The position numbers and the translations under genes are program-made. From Spirosomataceae bacterium (GTDB taxonomy: Bacteria; Bacteroidota; Bacteroidia; Cytophagales; Spirosomataceae), in NCBI GenBank assembly GCA_025455795.1, contig JALOLW010000148.1:1-8728 (forward strand): a stretch of 8,728 nucleotides of DNA, given 5' to 3'. Positions 1 to 6,989 of the stretch are shown piece after piece; position 1 is the stretch's first letter, and every line of letters starts with the position of its first letter. Under the pieces are notes generated by a model, which saw only the letters and a list, made by a program, of their open reading frames with translations, made no database searches and had not been told where the DNA came from.

Positions 1-1173
1 ATAGTTGATAATCAGATAATAAGTACCGTTGGCAGAAACGCTGAAAGTTTTGGTTTTGACCAGGTTGAAGTTGTCATTGGACGTAATCCGAATCGTATCA
101 ATAAGCATGCCCCCCAATTCTTGGGAGGTATTGACGTAAAACCGAGGGTTTTTGGTGCCACTGCAATCGCTCAATAACTCCAATTTGTACGTTTCTCCTG
201 CGCGTAGATACACCCCAGGCGAGGCGGCAAAGTTGTTGGAATATGCACTAAATATTTCAAAACAGGGCGTATTGCGCCAACCCGTGCGGGTTTTGAAATC
301 TCCGTTTTTGAGGGTCCAGTAGTCAAACTGGTTGTTGGTGGATTTATCAAAATCCCAATGCACATATTTGCCAAAACTTCCGTCTCTAAAATTCATTCGT
401 ACATTGACTATTTCCGAAGTCGTGACATTACCACGGTTGTCGGTAGCTTTGGTAATTAATTGATAGTCTTTTGGTAAAATATTGATCCACTGATACTCGT
501 AAGGCGCGGTGAGGTCTTCGCCGAGTTTGACGCCGTTGGCAAAAAACTCGACCTTTGCCACACTACCGTCGGAATCGGAGGCAGAAGCAGTCAGGGTCAA
601 ATCAGTACCTTCGTTGTAGGATGCGTTTTGGGCGGGAAAAGTGATTGTCGTTTGTGGGAAAATAGTACGCTCAATCACAATTTCGTCCATGTATGTAAAG
701 GCATAACCGTTTTGCGTGAAGTTGAAAATAAAAAAATAAACCCCGTCTTGTGGTACTGTAAAGGTGGGATTGTACTCCGTAAAAGGAGGCGTATTGTAGG
801 AGTCGGTGGGGAGTTGTGCGCTGAAAATAAACGAAGTGCCACCCCAAGATTGCTGCTCGTTGTAGCCCACACTTACCAGTCTTGAAGTAGAGCCTTCATC
901 CATTCGTGCCTTGAACGAAAGCGTATAAGTTTGCCCTGCCACAAGATTGACGGCTGAGGTTGCTACGTAGTTGCTGTCGTTGGGGAGTTTCATGCGTAAG
1001 CCACCACCATTGCCTACGCCTACGTTGTTGTACCACCGCCAATCGTGCGGTGTAGAATTACGAAGTTTCCACCCAACAGGCTGACTACCAAGGGTGTCTT
1101 GAAAAATAATTTGAGGTTGTGCAAGCGCAAAAAGCGAATTAAAAACAAGAATAAAAACAATAAATGTTCGCAT
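1..1173 (-). CDS. Secreted Ig-like / jelly-roll protein, C-terminus beyond window
   Basis: I translated this frame by hand; it is open from an ATG at 1171-1173 to the window edge (391 codons, no stop). The first 18 residues (MRTFIVFILVFNSLFALA, then QP) form a typical Sec signal peptide, so the product is exported. Residues about 19-170 read as a beta-sandwich, carbohydrate-binding-like region, with AGQTYTLSFKAR near 78 and FTVPQDGVYFFIFNF near 135. Residues about 172-262 match the bacterial Ig family Big_7 (DSDGSVAKVEFFANGVKLGE, then APYEYQW and ATDNRGNV). Residues about 270-391 begin a second sandwich with the same landmarks (AGETYKLEL near 322, FSVSANGTYYLIINY near 377). Such proteins in Bacteroidota are usually cell-surface or secreted adhesins or glycan-related proteins, often with a type IX secretion C-terminal domain; that end cannot be seen here. 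Ligand and any catalytic activity are unknown. It starts 26 bases after the monooxygenase stop on the same strand, so co-transcription is possible. Confidence 0.85.
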   Translation of the reverse strand, partial: MRTFIVFILVFNSLFALAQPQIIFQDTLGSQPVGWKLRNSTPHDWRWYNNVGVGNGGGLRMKLPNDSNYVATSAVNLVAGQTYTLSFKARMDEGSTSRLVSVGYNEQQSWGGTSFIFSAQLPTDSYNTPPFTEYNPTFTVPQDGVYFFIFNFTQNGYAFTYMDEIVIERTIFPQTTITFPAQNASYNEGTDLTLTASASDSDGSVAKVEFFANGVKLGEDLTAPYEYQWINILPKDYQLITKATDNRGNVTTSEIVNVRMNFRDGSFGKYVHWDFDKSTNNQFDYWTLKNGDFKTRTGWRNTPCFEIFSAYSNNFAASPGVYLRAGETYKLELLSDCSGTKNPRFYVNTSQELGGMLIDTIRITSNDNFNLVKTKTFSVSANGTYYLIINY

Positions 1174-1199
1174 GAAATAGATGAATAAAGTTTGGATTA

Positions 1200-2489
1200 T
1201 TACCGCCGCTTCATTTCGCGCTCAATGCTTTCTTTGTACGGAAAAAAATCTACTTGAAGCGTATGCCGTGGCGATGCCTTGTAGCGCCGCTGCATGGCTT
1301 GGCGGTCTTGTTCAATACTCTCTTTGATGGCTTGCTGTGAGGGGAGTTTGCACTCGCCCGTGATAAGTTTGGCTACCCATTTGGCTTGTACCTCTGCCAA
1401 GGGCATAATGGCACCAAGTGGCTGTACCAACGCCATAAAAAACAGATTGGGCCAGTCGGGGTGAATCACTTTTTTGTACAGCCTAAACTCGTTGGAACTA
1501 CCCACGTCGAAAGTATGCTCTTTCAAAAACGGAAACGTGACGCGGTAACCCGTGGCATAAACTATCATGTCGTAAGTGCCGCTGCTGCCATCCTCAAAAA
1601 CCACTTCTTTTCCCCTAAATTCTTTGATATTGGGCTTAAAATCTATCAGTCCGCGTCCGCTCAAATTGAGCAATTCTTGCGAAAGCGTAGGGTGTTCTTG
1701 CAGCGGTGGACGCTTGGGCGTAGGCACGCCGTAGTCTTCCTGTTTGCCCCGCGCCAAATACAGCGACACTTTGAGCAACGCCCGCTGAATACTCAGGGGG
1801 AGTTTGGCGGTGAGGGGATTGGCCAAATCATCAAACGGCATACTCATAAACCAGTTGGGAACGATGTACGCGCCGCTACGACTCGAAATCGTGACGCGCC
1901 CGCTGTGGAGTTTGGCCGCTTCACAGGCTATGTCCACGGCGGAGTTACCAATCCCCACGATGAGAACGTTTTTGTACATGATTTGTTCGGGGACACGGTA
2001 ATGATGCGCGTGCAGCACCTCGCCCGCAAACTCCCCAGGAAAGGGTGGCTCGGGAAAGCGGGGATTCCAGTGGTGGCCGTTGCAGACCATCACGTGAGAG
2101 TAGGTGCGCGTATCGCCTTGGTCGGTCGTGACGCGGTACGTACCGTTGGCGTTGCGCGATACGTCGGTCACGGCGGTGTTGAAAGTAATGCTGTCGCGCA
2201 GGCCAAAATGCTCAACGTATTCTTCAAAATACTTGATGATATGGCTATGGTGCGGAAACATGGGCAGGTCGCGCGTGAGGGGATAGTCGCTGTAAGCCAT
2301 CACCTCGCGGTTGGTGTTGATGTGCAGCGAACGGTACGCCGACGACATCCCGTTGTCGTTGTCGTACCGCCAATTGCCGCCGATGTCGGAGCCTTTCTCG
2401 AAACAATCGTAACTGATACCGTGATCTTTGAGGGTTTTGGCGGCGGCGATTCCCGTAGAACCTGCCCCAATGATGCAGACTTTTTTCAT
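1200..2489 (-). CDS. Flavin-containing monooxygenase (FMO-like, NADPH-dependent)
   Basis: A 429-residue cytoplasmic flavoprotein predicted to use FAD, NADPH and O2 to oxygenate a soft nucleophile (N or S) or to perform a Baeyer-Villiger-type reaction; the substrate cannot be told. Visible motifs are the FAD Rossmann glycines GAGSTG (8-13), an acidic EKGSDIGGNW stretch (31-40), the FMO fingerprint FxGxxxHxxxY at 154-164 (FAGEVLHAHHY), the NADPH Rossmann motif GIGNSA (179-184) and the C-terminal YATGY (311-315). The length fits bacterial FMOs of about 430-460 residues. The frame stays open upstream to a TTG at 2606, but I chose the ATG at 2489 because MKKVCIIGAG is the standard N-terminus directly ahead of the FAD strand. 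The 39 extra residues match no FMO feature and are partly encoded by a terminator-like hairpin. The gene is divergent from nadE and 26 bases ahead of the secreted-protein gene. Family is confident; specific activity is not. Confidence 0.92.
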   Translation of the reverse strand: MKKVCIIGAGSTGIAAAKTLKDHGISYDCFEKGSDIGGNWRYDNDNGMSSAYRSLHINTNREVMAYSDYPLTRDLPMFPHHSHIIKYFEEYVEHFGLRDSITFNTAVTDVSRNANGTYRVTTDQGDTRTYSHVMVCNGHHWNPRFPEPPFPGEFAGEVLHAHHYRVPEQIMYKNVLIVGIGNSAVDIACEAAKLHSGRVTISSRSGAYIVPNWFMSMPFDDLANPLTAKLPLSIQRALLKVSLYLARGKQEDYGVPTPKRPPLQEHPTLSQELLNLSGRGLIDFKPNIKEFRGKEVVFEDGSSGTYDMIVYATGYRVTFPFLKEHTFDVGSSNEFRLYKKVIHPDWPNLFFMALVQPLGAIMPLAEVQAKWVAKLITGECKLPSQQAIKESIEQDRQAMQRRYKASPRHTLQVDFFPYKESIEREMKRR

Positions 2490-2517
2490 ATAAGGGTTTT
2501 GGCTAATTTTTTTTGGT

Positions 2518-2549
2518 AAAAAAACAATGCCCACGCGCTGTATGTGGGC
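2518..2549 (-). terminator. Terminator-like hairpin in the monooxygenase leader
   Basis: On the minus strand, GCCCAC (2549-2544) pairs perfectly with GTGGGC (2534-2529) across a 9-base loop. After four bases (ATTG) comes a run of seven T (2524-2518). This is the layout of an intrinsic terminator. It ends 28 bases before the chosen monooxygenase ATG and points into that gene. It could be a leader attenuator, or a stop for antisense transcription arising from the nadE side. The stem is only 6 bp, so the call is tentative. The rest of the 2490-2731 divergent spacer shows no exact match to the Bacteroidota -7 box TAnnTTTG on either strand. Confidence 0.4.
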
Positions 2550-2731
2550 GATAGGGTCGGACTGGGTAAGTGACTTCGCCTCCAAAATATCAACAAAATA
2601 AGGCAAAGAACATTTAGATTGTCAGACACACCCACAAATTTCTAACAATTTTCTATTTCCCCAAACCCAAAAACCACTACTCTCGTTTTAAAGACAGCGA
2701 TTCACTCATTTTCTCATCACTCATTCAAAAT

Positions 2732-4753
2732 ATGCTCCTCAAAGTAGCCGCAGGCACCATCAATACCACCCCATTGGCTTGGGAAGCCAACCGCCAACAC
2801 ATCATCGCTGCCATCGAAGCCGCTCGCCAACAGCAGATTAGCTTGCTTTGCTTGCCCGAACTATGCCTCACGGGCTATGGCTGCGACGACGCCTTTTACA
2901 GTCAAAATACCCTCAATCAAGCCTTAGAAAGTCTGCACGAGGTTGTAGCGCACACGTCGGGCGTGGCGGTGTCGGTGGGGCTGCCGCTGCGGTTGAACAA
3001 CAAACTTTACAACACGGCTTGTTTGATTGTCAATCGGCGGATTTTGGGTTTTGTGGCCAAACAACACCTGCCCAACTACGGCTTGTTTTACGAAGACCGC
3101 TGGTTTCACCGTTGGCCTGCGGGCGCGCGGGAAGAGGTCAAAATTGGTGAATTTAGCTACCCAGTGGGCGATTTGGTCTTTGACGTTTCGGGGATTCGGA
3201 TTGGTTTTGAGATTTGTGAAGACGCTTGGGTAGCCCAACGCCCCGGACGAACGCACTTCGACCGTGGCGTGGACATCATCCTCAACCCAAGCGCGAGTCC
3301 GTTTGCGTTTTATAAGTTTATGACCCGCGAACGGTTTGTGATTGATGGTTCGCGGGCGTTTTCGTGCAGCTACATTTATACCAATTTGCTCGGCAACGAG
3401 TCGGGCCGCTTGCTGTTTGACGGCGATGCCATGATTGCGTCCGACGGCACGTTGTTGGCGTCCAGTCCGAGGTTTGGGTACGACGATTTTCATCTCACCT
3501 CGGCGGTGATAGATACCGATGTTTCGCGGCTCTCGCACAGCCAAATCAAATCACCTTTGCCAGCAGGCAACTGGAAAGTGACCGACAGTTTTCAGTGGTC
3601 GGAAGCAACACCCGCGTACCAAGTGGCCGAGTTGGAGGCGTTTGAGCGGGGTGGCTACCTCAAAGAAGAGGAGTTTGCGCGGGCGGTGTGTTTGGCGTTG
3701 TTTGACTACCTCCGCAAATCGCGCTCACAGGGCTTTACGGTATCGCTTTCGGGTGGAGCAGACTCCTGCGCTTGCGTGGCGTTGTGCGGTTTGATGATAC
3801 GCTTGGCCGACGAGAGCATCGGGTTGGAAAAATTCAAACAAAAACTAGGATACATTCAAAAAATACAGGCCGAAACTACCGTGGAGGGCATCAGTAAACA
3901 GTTGATTCACAGCATTTACCAAGGTACTGAAAATAGCTCGGAAGCCACTTACAACTCGGCAGCAAGTCTGGCCGAATCCATCGGGGCGACGTTTTACAAC
4001 ATCAACATCAACGGTCTTGTCGAAACCTACAAAGATTTGATAGAGAAGCAAATAGGCCGAAATTTGACGTGGGAACAAGACGATGTGCCGCTCCAAAACA
4101 TCCAAGCGCGGGTTCGCGCCCCGAGTGTGTGGCTGCTTACCAATCTCTCCAATCACTTGCTTCTTGCTACCTCCAACCGCTCCGAAGTGGCCGTAGGCTA
4201 CGCCACCATGGACGGCGACACGGCGGGCAGCATCAGCCCGTTGGCGGGCATTGACAAGCATTGGCTGCGGCATTGGCTGCGGTGGCTCGAAACTACTGGT
4301 TGCCACGTCAAAGGGCATCATATCAAAATTGAGGGTTTGAACAAAGTTAACAATCTCCAACCCACCGCCGAATTGCGTCCGCTGGCCCAAACCCAAACCG
4401 ACGAGAAAGACCTGATGCCCTACGAGGTGCTTGATGTCATCGAAAAAGTAGCTATCCGCGATAAAAAATCACCCAAAGAGTGTTTTCAATGGATAGAGGT
4501 GCGTTTTGCCGACCGCTACCCCCGCGAAGTGTTGCTGACTTCGGTGGAGCGATTTTTTAAATTGTGGAGCCGCAATCAGTGGAAGCGGGAACGCTACGCG
4601 CCCGGGTTTCACTTAGACGACCTCAGCCTTGACCCACGCTCGTGGTGCCGTTTTCCGATTCTGTCGGGTGGTTTTGAAAAAGAACTCCGCGAACTCAAAA
4701 CCCACTACGAAGGAAAACAAGACAAAGGCAGAAAAGGAAAGATTGGTTTTTAA
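2732..4753 (+). CDS. nadE: Glutamine-dependent NAD+ synthase
   Basis: Makes NAD+ from deamido-NAD+ and ATP, using ammonia released from glutamine by its own N-terminal domain; this is the last step of NAD synthesis, in the cytosol. The 673 residues fit the two-domain enzymes (about 640-700). The N-terminal nitrilase-fold amidase shows the Glu-Lys-Cys triad: E43 in CLPELCLTGYG, K110 in FVAKQHLPNYG and C162 in FEICEDAWV. The C-terminal synthetase domain has the ATP PP-loop SLSGGADS (338-345), LQNIQARVRAPSVWLLTN (454-471) and LLATSNRSEVAVGYATMDGD (477-496), the ATP/substrate-binding region. The ATG at 2732 puts MLLKVAAGTIN at the first nitrilase beta strand, as in homologues, and no Shine-Dalgarno sequence is visible. 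The protein ends in a lysine/glycine-rich tail (GKQDKGRKGKIGF). ilvA follows after 43 bases. All catalytic residues I could check are present. Confidence 0.97.
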   Translation: MLLKVAAGTINTTPLAWEANRQHIIAAIEAARQQQISLLCLPELCLTGYGCDDAFYSQNTLNQALESLHEVVAHTSGVAVSVGLPLRLNNKLYNTACLIVNRRILGFVAKQHLPNYGLFYEDRWFHRWPAGAREEVKIGEFSYPVGDLVFDVSGIRIGFEICEDAWVAQRPGRTHFDRGVDIILNPSASPFAFYKFMTRERFVIDGSRAFSCSYIYTNLLGNESGRLLFDGDAMIASDGTLLASSPRFGYDDFHLTSAVIDTDVSRLSHSQIKSPLPAGNWKVTDSFQWSEATPAYQVAELEAFERGGYLKEEEFARAVCLALFDYLRKSRSQGFTVSLSGGADSCACVALCGLMIRLADESIGLEKFKQKLGYIQKIQAETTVEGISKQLIHSIYQGTENSSEATYNSAASLAESIGATFYNININGLVETYKDLIEKQIGRNLTWEQDDVPLQNIQARVRAPSVWLLTNLSNHLLLATSNRSEVAVGYATMDGDTAGSISPLAGIDKHWLRHWLRWLETTGCHVKGHHIKIEGLNKVNNLQPTAELRPLAQTQTDEKDLMPYEVLDVIEKVAIRDKKSPKECFQWIEVRFADRYPREVLLTSVERFFKLWSRNQWKRERYAPGFHLDDLSLDPRSWCRFPILSGGFEKELRELKTHYEGKQDKGRKGKIGF

Positions 4754-4756
4754 CCC

Positions 4757-4764
4757 TAATTTTG
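4757..4764 (+). promoter_or_regulatory. Possible Bacteroidota -7 promoter box ahead of ilvA
   Basis: TAATTTTG matches the Bacteroidota sigma-ABfr -7 consensus TAnnTTTG exactly and lies 32 bases before the ilvA ATG, giving a short leader. There is no TTG at the expected spacing of about 19-21 bases upstream (the nearest, 4743-4745, is 11 bases away), so only half of the promoter is supported. If real, ilvA can be transcribed apart from nadE. Confidence 0.3.
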
Positions 4765-4796
4765 AGCCGTATTTCAAAAATCAACCCCCTTTCTCC

Positions 4797-6071
4797 ATGA
4801 GCATTACGTCATCGAAATCGCCCAAAGCTGCCTCACCTACTTTTGACAATATTTTGCAAGCTGCCGAACGGATTCGGAAAGTGGCCAAACACACCGATTT
4901 GGAGTTAAACCTCAATTTTTCGGAACGATATGAGGCCAATATTTACTTCAAACGCGAAGATTTGCAGGTAGTACGTTCCTACAAAATTCGGGGTGCTTAC
5001 AACAAAATGGCGAGTCTGTCGCCCGAAGCCCTGGAAAAGGGCGTGGTGTGTGCCAGCGCGGGCAACCACGCGCAGGGAGTGGCGTATGCGTGCAACAAAA
5101 TGACCGTCAAAGGGACGATTTTCATGCCAACGACTACGCCCGCTCAGAAAGTAAAACAAGTCAAACTTTTTGGCAAAGACCAAATCGAAGTCGTCCTCCA
5201 CGGCGATACTTACGACGATGCCTACCACGCAGCCAAGCACTTTTGTGACCACCAGCACGCTACGTTTATTCATCCCTTCGACGACGTGCAGGTGATGGAA
5301 GGGCAGGGGACGGTGGGCCTCGAAATCTTCCGCGATGCCGATTTTAAGATTGATTACCTGCTGTTTGCCATCGGTGGCGGTGGCTTGGCCTCGGGCGTGA
5401 CGACGGTGTTCAAACAACTCAGCCCCGCTACGCGCCTCATCGGTGTAGAGCCAGTTGGGTCTCCTACGATGCACACTGCCATCCAAGAAGGCCATGTCGT
5501 GACGCTCGACAACATTGATAAGTTTGTGGACGGGGCTGCTGTCAAACGCGCAGGGGAGGCTACTTTTGAAGTATGTCGCCAAAACCTCGACGATATTTTG
5601 CTTGTTCCCGAAGGCAAGGTGTGTTCTACCATTCTCCAACTCTACAACGAAGAGGCGATTGTGGTAGAGCCTGCGGGCGCGCTCACGGTGGCTGCCCTCG
5701 ACCAAATCAAAGACCAAATCAAAGGCAAAGACGTGGTGCTGCTCATCGGCGGGGGCAACAATGACATCACCCGCACCGAAGAAATCAAAGAACGCTCGCT
5801 GCTTTACGAAGGGCTAAAACATTATTTCATTGTGCGTTTTCCGCAACGCTCGGGGGCTTTTCGGGAGTTTTTGAACGTACTCGGTCCCACCGACGACATC
5901 ACGCGCTTTGAATACGCCAAAAAGACCAACCGTGAACAAGGTCCCGCTTTGGTAGGTATTGAACTCAAATCCAAAAACGATTTTGCCCCGTTGATGGAGC
6001 GCATGAACGAAGCCCGCGTGGTGTATGAATACCTCAACGACAAACCTGATTTGTTTCAGTTTTTGGTGTAA
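4797..6071 (+). CDS. ilvA: Threonine ammonia-lyase (threonine dehydratase), short form
   Basis: A PLP enzyme that converts L-threonine to 2-oxobutanoate and ammonia, the committing step of isoleucine synthesis. The 424-residue product has the PLP lysine K63 in RSYKIRGAYNK, the substrate/cofactor loop SAGNHAQG (87-94), the phosphate-binding glycines GGGGL (193-197) and the late GGGNND motif. Residues from about 343 on (HYFIVRFPQRSGAFREFL onward) form one ACT-like regulatory domain, as in the short Bacillus-type IlvA of about 420 residues; E. coli IlvA has a longer regulatory end. A regulatory domain makes a biosynthetic role more likely than a catabolic one, though its effector response cannot be read from sequence. 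The frame is open back to 4629 inside nadE, but the ATG at 4797 is preferred because upstream codons overlap nadE in another frame and read as basic low-complexity sequence. The stop codon is shared with the left direct repeat of the palindromic element. Confidence 0.95.
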   Translation: MSITSSKSPKAASPTFDNILQAAERIRKVAKHTDLELNLNFSERYEANIYFKREDLQVVRSYKIRGAYNKMASLSPEALEKGVVCASAGNHAQGVAYACNKMTVKGTIFMPTTTPAQKVKQVKLFGKDQIEVVLHGDTYDDAYHAAKHFCDHQHATFIHPFDDVQVMEGQGTVGLEIFRDADFKIDYLLFAIGGGGLASGVTTVFKQLSPATRLIGVEPVGSPTMHTAIQEGHVVTLDNIDKFVDGAAVKRAGEATFEVCRQNLDDILLVPEGKVCSTILQLYNEEAIVVEPAGALTVAALDQIKDQIKGKDVVLLIGGGNNDITRTEEIKERSLLYEGLKHYFIVRFPQRSGAFREFLNVLGPTDDITRFEYAKKTNREQGPALVGIELKSKNDFAPLMERMNEARVVYEYLNDKPDLFQFLV

Positions 6072-6076
6072 TTAAA
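6068..6076 (+). repeat. Left 9-base direct repeat (putative target-site duplication)
   Basis: GTAATTAAA, identical to 6172-6180. It overlaps the ilvA stop codon TAA (6069-6071), so the presumed insertion left the ilvA product unchanged. Confidence 0.6.
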
Positions 6077-6171
6077 GGGTTAAGCAAAAGTTTTCGGGTG
6101 TATCCCCGCAAGGGTCAAAACCCTTGTGGGGTTGAATGCGACGAATCAAGCACCCGAAAACTTTTGCTTTA
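6077..6171. mobile_element. Palindromic MITE-like / REP-like element
   Basis: A 95-base non-coding element built as nested inverted repeats. The outer arms, aagcaaaagttttcgggtg at 6082-6100 and its exact complement at 6151-6169, give a 19-bp perfect stem. Inside, ccccgcaagggt (6104-6115) pairs with acccttgtgggg (6120-6131) in a 12-bp hairpin with one G-T pair and a CAAA loop. The 19 bases 6132-6150 lie between the inner hairpin and the right outer arm; TTGA/TCAA there could form a small third stem. The element is bracketed by identical 9-base repeats, suggesting transposition with target duplication. It codes for no transposase, so it would need one supplied in trans. Transcribed from ilvA, it could also act as a 3'-end stabiliser or terminator, although no T-run follows. 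The outer repeat begins 5 bases from the left flanking repeat and 2 from the right, so the exact ends are uncertain. Confidence 0.65.
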
Positions 6172-6180
6172 GTAATTAAA
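6172..6180 (+). repeat. Right 9-base direct repeat (putative target-site duplication)
   Basis: GTAATTAAA, the second copy of 6068-6076, immediately outside the palindromic element. The remaining 35 bases to the next start codon show no clear promoter box. Confidence 0.6.
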
Positions 6181-6215
6181 ATGTAAAAACAGTCACATTC
6201 CTCACACATTTTACA

Positions 6216-6989
6216 ATGAAAAAAATCTTGATTCTGTTTCTTGTCAGTACGGTTATTTACGCTCAAAAATACGTGCAAAGTCCTGAATTAAAGCCTTTTG
6301 TAGAAAAAGGAATGGTGGTCATGGATGCCGTGAAAGGCGACCTCAACGGTGACGGCCAACCCGACGCGATTTTGATATTGAAAAACCCCAAAGAAGCCGA
6401 AACGGGCAACTTTGACCAGCCCGAAAAACGACCTTTGCTCGTACTTGTACGCAACGCGCAGGGAAAGTTACAAGTGGCCAAGCGCAACGACGCAATCGTG
6501 ATGTGCTACCACTGTGGGGGTGTTTTTGGCGACCCCTACGACGAAACGACCATTCAAAACAACGCCTTCACGCTGCGTTTTTACGGCGGAAGTCGCAATC
6601 GTTGGGGCTATGACTACACGTTTCAGTACCAGTCTGTTACCAAAAACTGGCTGTTGGTCAAAGAAGTGATGCTGTCGCACGATACCCTCGAACCCGACAA
6701 AGAACCCCAAAAACACACCGTAGAAGGTGCCGAATGTGGCGGCGTGACGATTGAAGCCTTCAAAATGGCGGAAGATAACTTTGCTGAGTGGCAAGTGGCG
6801 GCCTCCAAAACGTTTTTCCACCATGCCACCAATCCTGCCAGTCAGCGCAAAGCGTTTTTGTTGAAAGGAGATAAATTTTCGGGTATCCGCGAAACCCCCA
6901 ACTACGTCTATGGCTATTTTACCAATGCCAAAGAAAAAACCACGCAAGGATTTATTCTGAAAAAAGACTTAAAGAAAACCAACCCGTGA
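6216..6989 (+). CDS. Secreted FG-GAP-like protein with C-terminal SH3-like region
   Basis: A 257-residue protein of unknown function. Residues 1-16 (MKKILILFLVSTVIYA, then Q) are a clear signal peptide, and no lipobox cysteine follows, so a soluble periplasmic or secreted product is expected. GDLNGDGQPDAILIL (41-55) is a DxNxDGxxD calcium-loop/FG-GAP-type motif followed by a hydrophobic strand. A conserved-looking block CYHCGGVFGDPYD (97-109) has a CxxC pair, and a third cysteine occurs at ECGG (174). YGGSRNRWGYDYTFQY (123-138) is rich in aromatics. The last 45 or so residues (KAFLLKGDKFSGIRE, then GFILKKDLKK) resemble bacterial SH3-like domains, which often contact peptidoglycan or protein partners. 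The ATG at 6216 is set by the signal peptide. Its stop overlaps the VanZ-like start by 4 bases, which implies co-translation. Domain assignments come from motif reading only. Confidence 0.85.
   Translation: MKKILILFLVSTVIYAQKYVQSPELKPFVEKGMVVMDAVKGDLNGDGQPDAILILKNPKEAETGNFDQPEKRPLLVLVRNAQGKLQVAKRNDAIVMCYHCGGVFGDPYDETTIQNNAFTLRFYGGSRNRWGYDYTFQYQSVTKNWLLVKEVMLSHDTLEPDKEPQKHTVEGAECGGVTIEAFKMAEDNFAEWQVAASKTFFHHATNPASQRKAFLLKGDKFSGIRETPNYVYGYFTNAKEKTTQGFILKKDLKKTNP

Noticed and set aside
628..885. Plus- and minus-strand short frames within 628-885
   Set aside because: Both are out of frame with the secreted-protein gene that is continuously open through this region and carries clear domain motifs.
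1386..2519. Long plus-strand open frame (377 codons) opposite the monooxygenase gene
   Set aside because: It is the antisense shadow of a well-supported FMO gene. Its product is rich in Arg, His, Val and Phe without any recognisable motif.
2490..2606. Upstream extension of the monooxygenase to a TTG start
   Set aside because: The ATG at 2489 places the FAD-binding strand at the N-terminus as in homologues; the extra 39 residues add no known feature and cover a terminator-like hairpin.
4629..4796. Upstream extension of ilvA by 56 codons
   Set aside because: It overlaps the nadE C-terminus in another frame and encodes basic low-complexity sequence unlike any IlvA N-terminus.
5700..5723. Perfect 12-base tandem repeat inside ilvA (DQIKDQIK)
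   Set aside because: The segment keeps the usual family spacing to the GGGNND motif as I recall it, so it looks like chance similarity of codons rather than an insertion.
6177..6213. 8-base inverted repeat TAAAATGT / ACATTTTA before the FG-GAP gene as an operator
   Set aside because: It is short, AT-rich and partly within the direct repeat; such matches are expected by chance in this spacer.
6072..6278. Minus-strand open frame of 68 codons crossing the palindromic element
   Set aside because: It is largely the translation of the repeat itself and the start of the next gene in reverse, with no start signal or motif.
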